A program made the position numbers and the translations under genes. Positions 35,336-47,800 of a stretch of 64,000 nucleotides of DNA are shown here, piece after piece. Below the pieces are notes generated by a model. It did no database searches, was not told the origin of the DNA, and was given only the letters and a program-made list of their open reading frames with translations. Source of the DNA: Sodiomyces alkalinus F11 (taxonomy: Eukaryota > Ascomycota > Sordariomycetes > Glomerellales > Plectosphaerellaceae). Location of the stretch: assembly GCF_003711515.1 (NCBI RefSeq), contig NW_021167092.1:735073-799072 (forward strand). The letters are read 5' to 3'. Position 1 is the first letter of the stretch. The number at the start of each line of letters is the position of its first letter.

Positions 35336-36990
35336 TTATATAAAAAATATAAGATCTTTTACTCCGACCTGCTAATAGTTTTTTATACGATCCTAATAAC
35401 CCCTTATAGTCTACTAGGGCATTACCGTAATAAACCCGGTCGGGATATTCTTCTAATATAGATCGGGTATCCTGCTTTAGCTATAGTGGTTAGCGCTGTA
35501 TATTCCGTGATTACCCTGCTAAGGGTACGCGAGAGAAATAGCAGTAACGAGGAGAGTTATAGGAAACCCGTAAAGATAAGATACTAGCAGCTAGGGAGCG
35601 GGAACTATAGGATCGCAGAACCCACTAAACTAATAGACCCATATAGCCGAAGCCGCACTAACTAAGGGCGGTGTTAGTATATCTTATTCTACGGAATATT
35701 AATATAATGCGTAAAGATACTACTTATAGTCAGGTCTAGGACCTAGACACTAATAGCACTACTAAAGACTATGTTAGCGGATATTACTATGCTTTATCTT
35801 CTAATAAGTCTGATAAGATCCTACTGCTAAATTTTGCCTTATACTAGATGGCTATAATATAAAATATATACCCGCCATTACCGGGTATAATAATCTAATA
35901 GTTAAATACTTCACGATAGAGGTTTCCTAGTATTAATAAAACTAACGTCTAGGATATACTTATTAATACACGATAGCGCGAGGACACTCCGTAGGACCCG
36001 GATTAGGATCCACGCGTAAAGCCTATTAGAGTACTTCCCCCGAACCCGGGCAAAGATATACATATCCCCCGGTATATTATATAACCGTATAGCCGTAGAT
36101 AAGATCTCCCGACACTAATAGCGAAATAAGAGGGTATTATGAATATAACATAGCTTTTTTTAGTTATTACCTCTTATAAGACCGTAACTATACTATATTA
36201 TCTAGATATAGCCGTTTAATAAAGACGGTAGAGGTAAAGTAAATCGGACTAGGGCGAAGAAGAAGAAGATTTCCCTCGAAATATAGCTATAGGTATTAAA
36301 GAACGTAACTATCCAGCTCCGTGGAACGATCTCCTATATAGTAGTATAACTAGTATAAAATAAGGACACCGTTTATAAAGATAAAACTTTAGGTCTAGAC
36401 TCGAAGATGCCGAATACGCTAGCCTATATCTTTATGTAGATTAAATATATATATTCTAATATAATCCTGCTCGATACCGGGTCGATAATAAAGGCCGCGA
36501 GTAGATAAGTTATCGAAGCTAACGGTTTTCCTGTCCATAAACTAAAGATTCCCTATATAATTAGACTCGCTAATAATAAGATCCTACTAGTAATAGATTT
36601 CTATCTATTATGTGTGATTGTAGGCGGCGTATTATTCACTATATAAGCCTTTATAATTAGCGCTATAGACGAGTAGGATTTACTCCTCAGTAAATAATAG
36701 TATTATCGGATATAACCTATAGTGGATTATAGTGAAGTGATTATAATAGTCCGGGGCGTTAATAGGTATACGCGGAAGGGCGTATTACACCTAAATCCAA
36801 AGTACTACTTTATTAGGCTAGAGATTCCTACACGTATACCTGCTAAATCCCTATAGACTACTATAGATAATAACGACGCGGATTCGGATTCGGATTCGGG
36901 GGATAAGGACGATACTAAGATTCTTAGACGCCTAGAACGGTCTTTTATAGCAGCACGCCGTAAATTTACTATAGAAAACAGAGTACAAGA
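35336..36990 (+). pseudogene. Zinc-knuckle-like and protease region of H
   Basis: At 35472-35513 the frame reads C-x2-Y-x4-C-x4-Y (CFSYSG then RCIFRDY). This has the spacing of a retroviral-type zinc knuckle, with two Cys apparently turned to Tyr by G-to-A change. The aspartic protease is at about 36455-36660 with its active site intact (ILLDTGSIIKAAS), followed by KIPYIIRLANNKILLV. An acidic Asp/Ser run at about 36870-36905 separates it from the reverse transcriptase, which now lies beyond element F at 53260. Confidence 0.7.
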
Positions 36991-37485
36991 GGAATGATAG
37001 GTGGTAGTATAGTTTTCCTGCCCGTTACAACCTGTAATTTTACGGTTACGGGTTTATATCTATATATAGCAGGAGGACTAGTAGTCGGCATTTTTATACT
37101 TTAGTACTTTACGGGTATATAATATATTATGTATATTAGAGGCTGCCCTTAGTAGATATTACGGGCAGGAAGTGTTAGTTAGCAGGAAATAGACTAGGTA
37201 TATATTGTTAGCGAGCAGACCTTTCGGCTACCTTGTATTATTCCGATCTTTATTAGTATTAGTTTTACGGAATAAGCCAGATAAATAATTAATAGATTAT
37301 TATCACGATTCTTCTTTTCTTCCTTAGCCCTATAATAGCCTATTTATAGATAAGAAGTTTACTCTGATTTCGTTTTCTATACCGAATAGCACCCCTCGCT
37401 AAGACGCTAAGGCATTATATACCTCTACTACTAAAGACTTTCTATATTCCTTACTAGAATTAATATAGTCTTTAAATACCTGGAT
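36991..37485 (+). pseudogene. H coding region just left of element F
   Basis: RIP-degraded and without a named motif. It joins 52400 across F. TGGAT at 37481-37485 is the left TSD of F. Confidence 0.5.
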
Positions 37486-37807
37486 TAATATGCCCTGACC
37501 AGGCATATATCTGGCTAGGCAGTACTGTGGGACCTAGGAGCCAGGCTTTTCTAAAGGGGTGACCTTAGGGTGCGGTAAAGGGTGGTAAAATAAGATATCT
37601 TCTCTAAGCTAGATAGGGGCGCGTCCCCGGGACTTAAGTATTCCACGGGTAAACCCCGTAGAATCCTTAGCTCCTATATATAGGAACCCGGGGGATTCCC
37701 CGGTATTTACTAATTATACCCTAAGGAAACTATAGTATACCCTAAAGGTACTTATAGCGTACCTCTTAGTACGCCTTAGTGTTCCCGGTAGAATCTAGGG
37801 CATATTA
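37486..37807 (-). repeat. 3' (left) LTR of F
   Basis: 322 bp, the same length as 52073-52394, with long near-identical blocks (AGATATCTTCTCTAAGCTAG). Only the first part resembles the G LTR, so F and G are related but distinct families. Confidence 0.9.
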
Positions 37808-37949
37808 AATACCCCGGGTAATAAAGCCCTATATCCCGCGGGCCTTCCCCGGTAACTATAATAGCCTTACTTAAGGCATGTCGCGGTTATACTAATAAAC
37901 CACGGTATAGTTAGAAGATAATATAAGGACAATATTATTACGTGGTGGT

Positions 37950-39890
37950 GCCCTAATAATAACCGCCGCTATTATTATCTATAACCTAGCCGAGCGAAGA
38001 AAAGAGAAGAAAAGAAAATAGAATATACCGATACTATAATATCCCTTCTTACCATATACCCTAGTAAAACCTAAGGCGGGTAAGCGAATAGATAGAAGGA
38101 AAATAAATACTATTATACTAGCGCCGCGGTATGCTCTTTTACCGCGTCTATAATCCATATTACTGTGTATTATAGCGGGTTTTTAGTTTTATCTATACCT
38201 AATACACCTAACTATATATTTAATTTAGTATAGTAATTTTAGCGTTATCCGGGGGCGTTTACGGCTATTCTATAAGGATACCCTAATACTCTAGTAGCGT
38301 ATATAAAGCTAGTGCCGCTTTATTAATAGTAATATCTGTAACGCGCTGCTTAATTTCCGCTTAGTTTACTATATACGGTTCTTTTAGGCTAACCGAGGGA
38401 AAGTTAGCCTATATAGCCTATAACGCCGTATAATAGCGGATAATAGCGATAGCCTTATCTTAGTCGGTAATAAATATATTCACTAAGGCGTTATATTAGG
38501 CGTCTATTAGTTACCCGTCTATAATAAGCGGCGCTATTAGTACTATTCGGCCTATACACTATATAGCTAGTAATAATAGCAGGTCATTAGCGTTCTAGAC
38601 CTCGTTTTTAGTAATATCCTCCTTAAGCGTTATAAGAATTAACCCGGTAACTAGCATTAGGAGCGTGATAGTATAGTTATATTAGAGAATAATAAACACG
38701 GTTTAGTCCCTAATAATAAATTTACTCTCCGTAGGCTTTATACCCGTAATATAAAAACGTGTAGCGTAATTACGAATTATCTCCCTTAAAGCTTTCTTAG
38801 TACTCGCCGTTCCGATAATTCGCTTAGCTAGTAGCTTACTTAATAGATCCGAAGGTATTACTCGCTTACTCGAGAGTATAAGCGTTGGCTTTTTACTTAT
38901 ACGTATTATAGCGAGAAACTCCTATACTATAGATATAATATGAACTGGTTCCTTAGTTTTCTCGGTTAGTAGACTATAAATAAACTTTCGGATAAGCTTA
39001 TTAGTTATATTAGCCTACTTGGCGTATTACTCCAAGTTCTTCTTAAGGTCCGGGTATACTATAATATCTTAGGCTTTTAGTAAAACTTTATTATATACTA
39101 CTTTAGACAGGTATACGTGATCTTTACTATACTATAGTATAAATCCTTGAACTATTAATACTGCTAGCTTCTTAGGGGTCTTAGCCTATAAAATCCTGGC
39201 GGAAGACGGGCTAGCGGTGGTATCCGCCGTCTTTACCTTATTTTTAAGATCGATAAACGCCGCCAAATATAGGCTAGAGTTTATAATAGGACTATACGTA
39301 TTAGTAACGTGTATCGATTACGGGGTCTTAATAAACTTTCCCGTATAGTTATAGGGGGCGTCGGGATCTCTAGCTATAATATATTACTTAAATCTGATAT
39401 TAGGCTAGTTGTACAATACTAGGATAAGGTTCATATCTACTAGGAACTCTGGCTAGGGAATTTAGTTTATAATATTATAGGCTTTAGCTTTTAAGATAAC
39501 CTAATAAACCTTAGGGTTATTACTTAGTATAAATACGGTTTTATCCAAATCACGGCTTTTAGAGCTATCGTATCCTTATGCCTTTATATATCTACGGAAT
39601 TCGGCGACCTTAGACTTATAGGTAGTCTTTTAGAGCGCGAATCTCATTCCTAAGGCAGAAAGCTTATTTTCTAGACACTCCTCGCTACCGTAGAGTATAA
39701 TAGCTCGGAAATATCCTTCCTTAGTAAACCCGGAGCTAATCCTTTATAGGTTACGGAATACCTTATCGAATATCTCTTTATACTTAATATCCTTAGATAG
39801 CTAATACGATAAGGGGACTTTAACGGTAAAGTATATTTCTATTACTAAGACGCCCGCGGTGTATCTTAGCGGTATAAAGGGTAATTAAGG
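37950..39890 (-). pseudogene. Accessory reading frame of F, homologous to that of G, function unknown
   Basis: On the minus strand one frame stays readable for about 640 codons, interrupted almost only by TAG/TAA at Gln-like positions. Landmarks from the N-terminal side are TKEGYFRAIILYGSEE (about 39715-39668), PEFLVDMNLILVLYN (about 39450-39406), then a Leu/Ile-rich helical part ending near LYTLLEYQ-like sequence (about 38300). G has matching landmarks in the same order: EGYFRTIILF and PQFLLDYNLDIQ. I see no protease, reverse transcriptase, integrase, methyltransferase or envelope signature. It is the main coding content of F. RIP has destroyed this copy. Confidence 0.65.
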
Positions 39891-40104
39891 AGAGAATAGG
39901 GAATACGTTATAAAATAATAAAGATATATTAAGGGGAGATAGTAAAGATAATTACGCGGTAGTGAATTATAACGCACGATATAAGGAAACACGGTAGCTT
40001 TAAGGAAAAGGGAAAAGGAAAAGAGAATAAGATCCGAGTATTCTAGGCACGATATTATTTTTCCTATACTTAGCAGAGCGCTATAGTAACTATAGTTATT
40101 ATAG

Positions 40105-40295
40105 GCGATAAAAGGTATATATAGGTTATAGTCCTTTTATTCTTGCTATTTCCCGGTATTCCCTAATATTCCCTAGCTTTCCTAGTTATTACGGCGGCTA
40201 ATAGAAGGTATATATAGGTTATAGTCCTTTTATTCTTACTATTCCTTAGTATTCCCTACTTATTACCTAGGGCGGCTATAATAGTCCTTTTATAT
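40105..40295. repeat. Tandem duplication of about 95 bp in F
   Basis: AGGTATATATAGGTTATAG followed by TCCTTTTATTCTT occurs at about 40110 and again at about 40206, with most of the intervening sequence repeated and small indels. It is non-coding. Confidence 0.75.
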
Positions 40296-40675
40296 TATAA
40301 CGCGTTCTTAACGCGCCTTATAATACTTTAAGGTTTTTTTAGTTCCGCCGAGTCTTTTATAGTTCTTTATTATCTCCTAATTATAGTATACTTAGAACCT
40401 CCGCTTTCTTTAAGACTATCCTTGAATTAACTAAGGTATTTTATGTCTCCTTAAAGGAATCGCTTAGCTTTTATAGCGTTTTCCGGTATCTATACTTAAT
40501 TAACTCCTACGCTTTTATAGGTTCCTCCGGTATCCGCTTAGTTATAAACTAATATCCCTAAGTATTTACCCCCGGCGATATAAGCCTTATATCCGGCGGG
40601 CGTCCTTTACGGGGAAGGTAGCCGGTAATGTTATATAGTAATTACTTAGTGACTATAGGCGGTGACGGTGTTTAT
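40296..40675. other. Non-coding interior of F
   Basis: AT-rich, with no reading frame or named repeat recognised. Confidence 0.4.
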
Positions 40676-40800
40676 AGTAGAAAAGGAAAAGGGAAAAGAA
40701 AAGGGAAAGGAAAGAAGGGAAAGGAACAAAAGGAGAGGAAAGAAGGGAAAGGAAAGAAGGGAAAGGAAAGAAGGGAAAGGAAAGAAGGGAAACGAAAGGA
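40676..40800 (+). repeat. Purine-only tandem repeat (GGGAAAGGAAAGAA)n
   Basis: About 120 nearly pure A/G bases with a 14-bp unit repeated about five times. Lysine/glycine-rich open frames across it are artefacts of composition. Similar A/G runs occur at 40008-40030. Confidence 0.85.
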
Positions 40801-41936
40801 GTATACGTTATAAAATAACGGAGATATATTTAGCGGAGATAATAAACCACGATATATATCGCCGGCGTGCTTTTAGGTTACGCTTATTAATAAAGATCTT
40901 TACTATCTAGTTCTTCCGCTTTAACCGGCCGTCTAGCCGTTTAGCCGTCCGGGGTGCTATAGCCTTCCACGGTATTATTCTAAAGTCCGAGATAGGGTCT
41001 TAGTCGGAAATAATAGATATAGCGGTGTAAATATTATAGCCTATAGATAAGGGTGGCCTTAAAGTACTTATAGGTCACGGTTAAAGGCGAGTCTATTATA
41101 GAGAGGATAAGCTACAGTACCTCGGGTAAATCCGATAAAGGCTAGTAGAATAAAGGGAAGCCTTTATTTTAATAGAGAGGATAATTAAGGGGGTCTTAAG
41201 TAGTTCGATAATAAAGTCTATAGCTTATAATTAAGATATTTCTCTTACGGCGGAGGCTAGGGTATACCCCTAAGCCTTAGGATATATAGCCTTGGCACGG
41301 ATACTAGTTCTATACTTTTCCTATTAGGGTTATTACGCCGCTAGCCTTAGATATTCTTAGTATATTAATAGCCGGTCAGATAATAATAAGCCGTATAGCC
41401 TATCCTAGCAGGGAAATATTCTCCGCGAAGTACGGGTAAAGGGAAGTTTATAGTAAAGGGAGGTTAGCTCACTTAATACTCCGCAGGGAAAAAGGGAAAA
41501 AGAAAAGGGGGAATTATCGAGTAGCTTAGTACCACTATAAAAAGGGGGGGGGGATTATCGGATAGCTTGGTGCTATAGTAGAAAAAGGGGGGGAGGTTAG
41601 TATACCATACTGTTTTTTCGGGACTCTGGTTTTACGGAGGATACTAGTATATAGGATAGTATAGGCGTTATCCTACGCCCTTTAGCGATTATTAAGAATA
41701 ATTAGTATCGGTATAGCTTAGTATAGTCGCCTATACGAATTAGTACTTATTAGGAAGGTTATCGCGGTATTAAAGCTCGGGTTCCACGGCTAGTATAGGT
41801 TAGTATAGTCGCTATTCCTACGCTTAACAGTAGTTCCTTTTATTACTCTACGCCTAGACCTATTAAAGGGGAGGCGTCTTCGCTTAGCGCGCCTTATATC
41901 TATTTAGTCTTAGTATACGTAGTCCGTGATATACCC
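40801..41936. other. F interior between the purine repeat and G
   Basis: The segment at 40801-40850 repeats one at about 39905-39955 (ACGTTATAAAATAA). About 41860-41936 resembles the G leader (TTCGCTTAGCG near 41878 and 51411), as expected next to a 5' LTR on the minus strand. The rest is unassigned, and a remnant of pol is not excluded. GTCCG (41932-41936) is the left TSD of G. Confidence 0.5.
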
Positions 41937-42275
41937 TTTCCAGGTATATCTCTAGCCAGCCAGTACTATAGGACCTAGGACTACTAGGGCTTTTAATAGC
42001 GACCTTTAGGTATAGACAATAGGGTGTAATAAAGATATCCTTTACTAATCTAAAGGCGGGCTTACCGGGAATATATCCTCGGCGAGCCCCGGACTTTCTA
42101 TTTCTCTATACGACCGGTCTATTCCTGGTCTTCGGGGCTATACCTACGTATAAGTAACCCGGCCCGAGCCCTAAACGTATATTTAAATTCCGGCTAGCAG
42201 GCACTATATATACGTATAGTGCCTAGCGCGCGAGGACTATCTATACGTATAGTCCTGCGCTATTCCGGCGTATTA
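41937..42275 (-). repeat. 3' (left) LTR of G
   Basis: 339 bp, matching 51538-51886. It contains a hairpin-like TATACGTATAGTGCC / GGACTATCTATACGTATAG arrangement at about 42208-42255. Confidence 0.88.
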
Positions 42276-42880
42276 TATACCCTGGGCGAAAAGAGCCCTA
42301 CGTCCCGCGGGCGTCCTAGGGAGCCGTTAGCCGATAAGGTATACGATATATACGCGGCCGGCGTCTTAGGCGTGCCGGATAGAGTAGTTATTACTTATGA
42401 CTTATACGAATGGACGGCGTTTATAACGAAAGGAAATAGGGGATAGAATATATTCTACGCTAGCTACGCTATTTACTAACCTCTTCACGCCGTATTCGCG
42501 GTTATATAATACTATCACGCCTTACGCGATAGCGAATAATAGGGAAGACTAAAGTAAATAACGAAGAGAAAAAAGAAAAAAACAAACTAATATAACTAAA
42601 TAAACTGCCTATATATCTTCCTACGATAGCGTACGTATACGCTATCCTTACCTCCGTATATACCTATTCTATTATAGGCGGAAATCCAAACTCTTTTATT
42701 AAAATATAAGTGATATAACCTAAATACTAAAGCTCGTATACTTAATATACTCCTAATTATTCTATATACCCGAATACCGAATACTAAATATAGACTATAA
42801 AAGCTAAATAGACTCCTAAGCTAAATAGATTATGTATATTACTAAACCCTTAATCTTTTCCTAAATACGCGTATACTTTA
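42276..42880. other. 3' untranslated part of G
   Basis: Between the LTR and the accessory frame. A short open stretch at 42219-42446 crosses the LTR end and is not a gene. Nothing else is recognised. Confidence 0.4.
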
Positions 42881-44560
42881 ACTTCGTCTACTTTAGCTAA
42901 CTCGGCTTCTTTTTCGGGGAAACTCTAATACTCCTTATTAACCTTAAGTATATCCTTAATATCGGCGGAGGTAACCTCCGCCGCGCGTTTATCTAGCTTA
43001 GTATAATCGATATTATACGATAAGACGACGCCCTTATTTCCCGGCTTATTTTAAAATTTAGCGAGGGCGGTAGTATAGAGTATAGGATCCTACGCGCGCG
43101 TTTAGTACTTACTAAACCTATCGGCTATTAACACACGTTTAGTCAGGTCTATACTTCTATTAGGGCTAAGCGCGGTAATCTATATCGCGTCTTTTATATA
43201 CTAGAGCGCGAGAAGGAAGGGTAAACCCATAGTATTCTAAACTTCGCTAGGGATAATATAGTCCTTAAGGAAGTTATTAGCCTATATCGTTACTAGCGCG
43301 GGTAGTATAGTACTATATCCTTATTAGAGAAGCGAGCTTAGCTTTTACCCGTTATATATAAATTCCTCGTATACGTAGCTAGCGTTAGAGGTAAATAGAG
43401 GTTTAGCCAGGTATTTATAACCCTATATCTAAACTATCTCCTAGCCGGGCCTAAAGAAGAACCTTTTAGCCGCCGGGGAGCTTATATAGCCTTAGTACGG
43501 TCTTATAAGGCCGCCGGAGGGTATAGCGGTAGTTATCGGTATAGTTATTATAGTGGTATTACTAGATATACCTAAACATAGCTAGGCGAGGATATCGACG
43601 GTTTATAGGATAATTAGTATTATTCTCTAGGCGGGTAATTAGAGGAATTGCCTAACGGATATAACGCGATTCTTAATAAGACTATTATAGTCCCCTATTC
43701 TGGCTAGGAATATAGCCTTATCGATATCGCCCCTATAGCGAACCTCTATTACATCCGCTAGTTTAAGTGCTAGGTAGGCGAGTTCGTTTATTTACTACAG
43801 GATATAGCCGGGCATTACTCTATCTATTATAGTAACGTTAATAGGCAGAAATAGAGCGGCTATATTGATACCACTTATACCTAACCGGATAGGGAACGCG
43901 GTTAGGATGTTATTATTCTATAGCGTGGAAGGGTTAATACCGCGCGTGGCGGATAGCGGATCGGGTAAGAACCGGCCGTCCTGCCCCTATAGCGCGTTAT
44001 ATCTAGGTATACTTATAAGGTATTACTTAAATATTGACTTAAGTCTAGTCTAATTTTATATATCTAAATTATAATCTAGTAAAAACTAAGGCTAGGGATA
44101 GATAAGGGCGATTACTTTAGCGTCGTCTATACTAACTACACGATGTACCTCGACTACGGGAGTAAATACCGTTTAATATAGGGTATACTTAAGGGGGTCG
44201 TTATAGCCTAATACGGTAGTATAGCTTTAGTAGTCGAAAACGATTTCTTTATTATCTCTACGCTAAATATAGAATATAGCGCCCGATATAGAGAGCTTAG
44301 AAATAAGTAAACTCTTATTACTAAATAGTATAATAGTACGGAAGTATCCTTCGAATAGTAGGCCTTCGCCTATATAGCCCCTATAGAAGAATCTAAAGAA
44401 CTAGTATTCGAATATACTATCCTTTAACCGGTTAATAGCTAGTAGGTATTTAACAATATACTAACGGGCAATAAATATAATAGAGAACGAAATATATATA
44501 GAAGGGTATATACTTAATATAACGAAAGGATACTTAGGGGTCCACGCTTACTTACTTTAC
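42880..44560 (-). pseudogene. Accessory reading frame of G, 3' of the chromodomain, function unknown
   Basis: On the minus strand a frame of about 550 codons can be followed with only TAG/TAA breaks. Landmarks are LLFEGYFRTIILFSN (about 44365-44320), GYNDPLKYTLYQTV-like (about 44203-44162), PQFLLDYNLDIQ (about 44095-44060), GINPSTL and LADVIEVRYRGDIDKAIFLA (about 43775-43716). The same order occurs in F. It lies after the end of the integrase-chromodomain polyprotein and on the same strand. It shows no zinc knuckle, catalytic DDE/DTG motif or membrane-anchor pattern that I can name. Envelope, Gag-like or host-derived origins are all possible. Confidence 0.65.
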
Positions 44561-44839
44561 GAGTAATAATAGTGAATATATAAGGGAACTCTAGGGATCA
44601 CGATATATATAAAGCTTACTATAGTAGTAAAGAGTAGGAGAATATAGGAGAGGATAGCTCTAGCATAAATTTTATACCTATTCTAGGGGTATAGCTAATC
44701 TAGCGGAGCGGCGTAAAGTTTTATATTATTCTGCGTTATTCTAGTTACGCGTGTCTTCCTTTTAAATATAAGATAATAGCCCTCGCGCTTTCCGTTATAC
44801 CTTCTGTATTATACGTGAATAGCGTTAGGTTACCGTGGG

Positions 44840-47800
44840 TGATTTAAGCGGTGACCTCGGTAAGTTACGCGGCTACGCGGCTATACTGGTGGTCGTTAAA
44901 GGTTCTTTACCTCAAGTATTCTTTAATACCCCGAGTCCTTTAATATCTCCTGGCTTAAGTGTCTTATTCGCCTTTACTTCCTTTATTACCACGTATAGCG
45001 TTTCTAAGGCTTTTTATTATTCCTTAAAGGCTTCGACTATTTCTAGTACGTCTATAGCTTCTTTAGGTATCTAAATATTATACTAACTAAGCTATCCCTT
45101 CTAACGAATTAGGTACTCGATATAGGGCTTACCACGGCCTTTCTTAGTAACTCTTTTATCTAGGATAGCTTTAATCTTATAGTGCTTATATAAGTTATAC
45201 TATTCGTGCCTATCCTTATCGGGGTTGCTAGGGCGAATAGGACCTCTATCGGCTATTCGGCCGGGGAATAAGTCTAAACCTAGTTCCTTTACTAGTTATA
45301 GATACGTAATACTAATAACGGGATAGATATTAAGCGTTACGGGTAGTTCTAGCCAGTATACTAGTAGTAAAACTTATTCCTTAATCTTAAATAATTCTAT
45401 TCGTTACTAACTAAGCTTTATTAAGGGTTTACTAGGTAACCAGTAGCTATACCCGAGCTTAATAAAGACGAAGTCCCCGGGAGCGAACCAAAAGCTACGG
45501 TGCTTTGTATTATATAGTCTTTATATATATATCTAGGCTAAGGCGATAGATAGTTTAGCGTTTTCCTGGGATGGTTCCCGAGTGAACTACGGGTTCGTAT
45601 TACCGATGATATTAAGGGGATTATTCGTCCGCGTACCGTATAGTAATTCGTTTAGTAAGCACCCTAAGACTTCGTTAAAGGCATTATTTAGATTAAACTC
45701 TAAGGCGATAATGCCTTTTATACACAGTGCGTTTAGGTGTATAGCGAGGAATATACGAATAGCGATTTCGATTATCTAATTCTTCCATTTAGATAGTTGA
45801 TTAGTCTACGGGTGCTATACTATTAAAAACTTAAGTAGCGTGCCCGCCTCCTTCTAGAGTACTATCTAGAAGGCGGATAGAAACTTAGGGTTATAATCTA
45901 AAATTATCCCTTAGAGAATACTCTAATTACCGAGCTAGAGAAACTAAAAGAGGACGTAAGCTTAGTCCTCTATAGAATAGGAGGTATACCCCGGAATAAG
46001 GAGGGTAGCCTTAGTAAACTTATCCGTTACTATAAGGAGGGAGTTAAATAGGGGAAAGCCCTCCTTTTACTAAGGAGAGCTAGCTTAAAGCATCTTAGGT
46101 AAGCCGATAATAAAATCTATAATAATAGTATAAAATAGAATAGGGGGAGTTATAATTAGCTATATTTTACTAAGCGGGCATTAGCGATTAGTCTAATTAG
46201 TAGTGTATATTATATAGTTAGCAATATAGGTCTTAATTTCTTTACGGAGCTGAGTAATAGTAAATCGGTTAACTAGCTCGTACTAGGTTCTTTTAACGCT
46301 AAAGTGGTAGCGCTTATTATAAGTAGCCTAAATAAACTCCTAATATAGGGAGAACGGGATATAAAGCCGATACTTCCCGCTTTATTCTAAATAATAAAGG
46401 AGACTATTTTCGAACTTAAAAGGGATCTTAACAGGCGAATTATAGTCTTATAGCTAGGTAAGGATAAATCCTTATTTAGTATTATGAGTATAATTATCGC
46501 TAATCCTTTATCGTAGGTTAGCATTTATTTTAAGCTCGGAGAAGTGATAAATAGCCTAATCGCGCTAAATCCGTTTTAGTTCCCTATTATCTTCCGTTTC
46601 CTAAGGGTCCGTTATAGGTAGCTATAATAGGGTATTAGCTATAATATTCGTTTTCCCGGGGATATACTAATAGTCTAACTAAAACTAGCTAAGGAACTCC
46701 GAGGAAAGGATAAGCTTTATATTTAACCTAGTCTTATCCGTGCTAGATAGCGTGGTGGACTTTATAATACCGATAGTAGCGGCGTAGTCCGTAAGAATAA
46801 TAATCGGATTATAATAAGCGGACTAAATAATAGTTCGGGTCTTATAAACGGCCTATACTAGGTATACGACCTTTAGTTCGGTTAGCTAGTACTTCTGCTT
46901 AGCCGTATTAAGACCTTTACTAATATAAAGTACTAGGCGAATAAGGGTTTTACTAATAGTGCCTTTAGCAAGCTATTCGGTCTTATTAATAAGCTAGAAT
47001 AGTATAGCGGAGAACCCGTACTCTTTTAAAGTATCTAGCTAGACGAAGAGGATCTTCCCTGGGTTAAAGTGGAAGAGGTAGATATCCGAGGTAAGTGCGT
47101 TTATAACGTCCTTAAATAACGCTATTTCCTTGGCTATAAGCTTAAACACCGTTTATTTAGTATAGGCCTTACACGCTTAGCCCTAGTCCTTTCCGAGCTA
47201 ATAAGCCTTTTTAAGCAGAGTAGTCTTCCGTTATTAGAGGGAGGCGATTTAGTAGGCGAATCTCGGGATAAAGTGCTATAGCTACCCAGTTATACTAATC
47301 TATTACTTAAGCGATTAGAGCGATAATAGCAGACGGATTCTTTATAGGGTATCGGTATATTCCTTTGTATTAAAGAGACCTAAAGTATCGACTTCGAATC
47401 CTAAATGCTATACCGATAAGTACCTAATAAAGGATTTACCTGGGGAGATAAAGATCCGCTTCCGGCTAAATAACGATAGTAGAGTCTTCAGGTGCTAGGC
47501 GTATTCCTCCTTAGTATCTAAGGCTATAACGATATTATTAATAAAGGCGGCGGCGAACTTCTTATACGGTCGGAGTAGCTTATCTATATAGCGCTAGATA
47601 TAAGCTAGTAAGTTACGGAAGCCTATAAGCATAACCTTCGAATACTCTTATCCTTAATATAAGATAATAGTAAACCTTTTACGGTACGGCTCGTGCACCG
47701 GGAACTAGTAGAAGAAGGCTTAAGCGTCGATAACGGAAATAAACTTCTTCCCCCGGAGGCGCCGGATTACCTTATTCTATAATGGTATCGGGTATATATC

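Noticed and set aside
40628..40910. Lysine/glycine-rich small proteins
   Set aside because: They are produced by a purine-only tandem repeat and have no conserved start or family.
42219..42446. Plus-strand gene of 75 codons
   Set aside because: It crosses the end of the G LTR and lies in its untranslated region.
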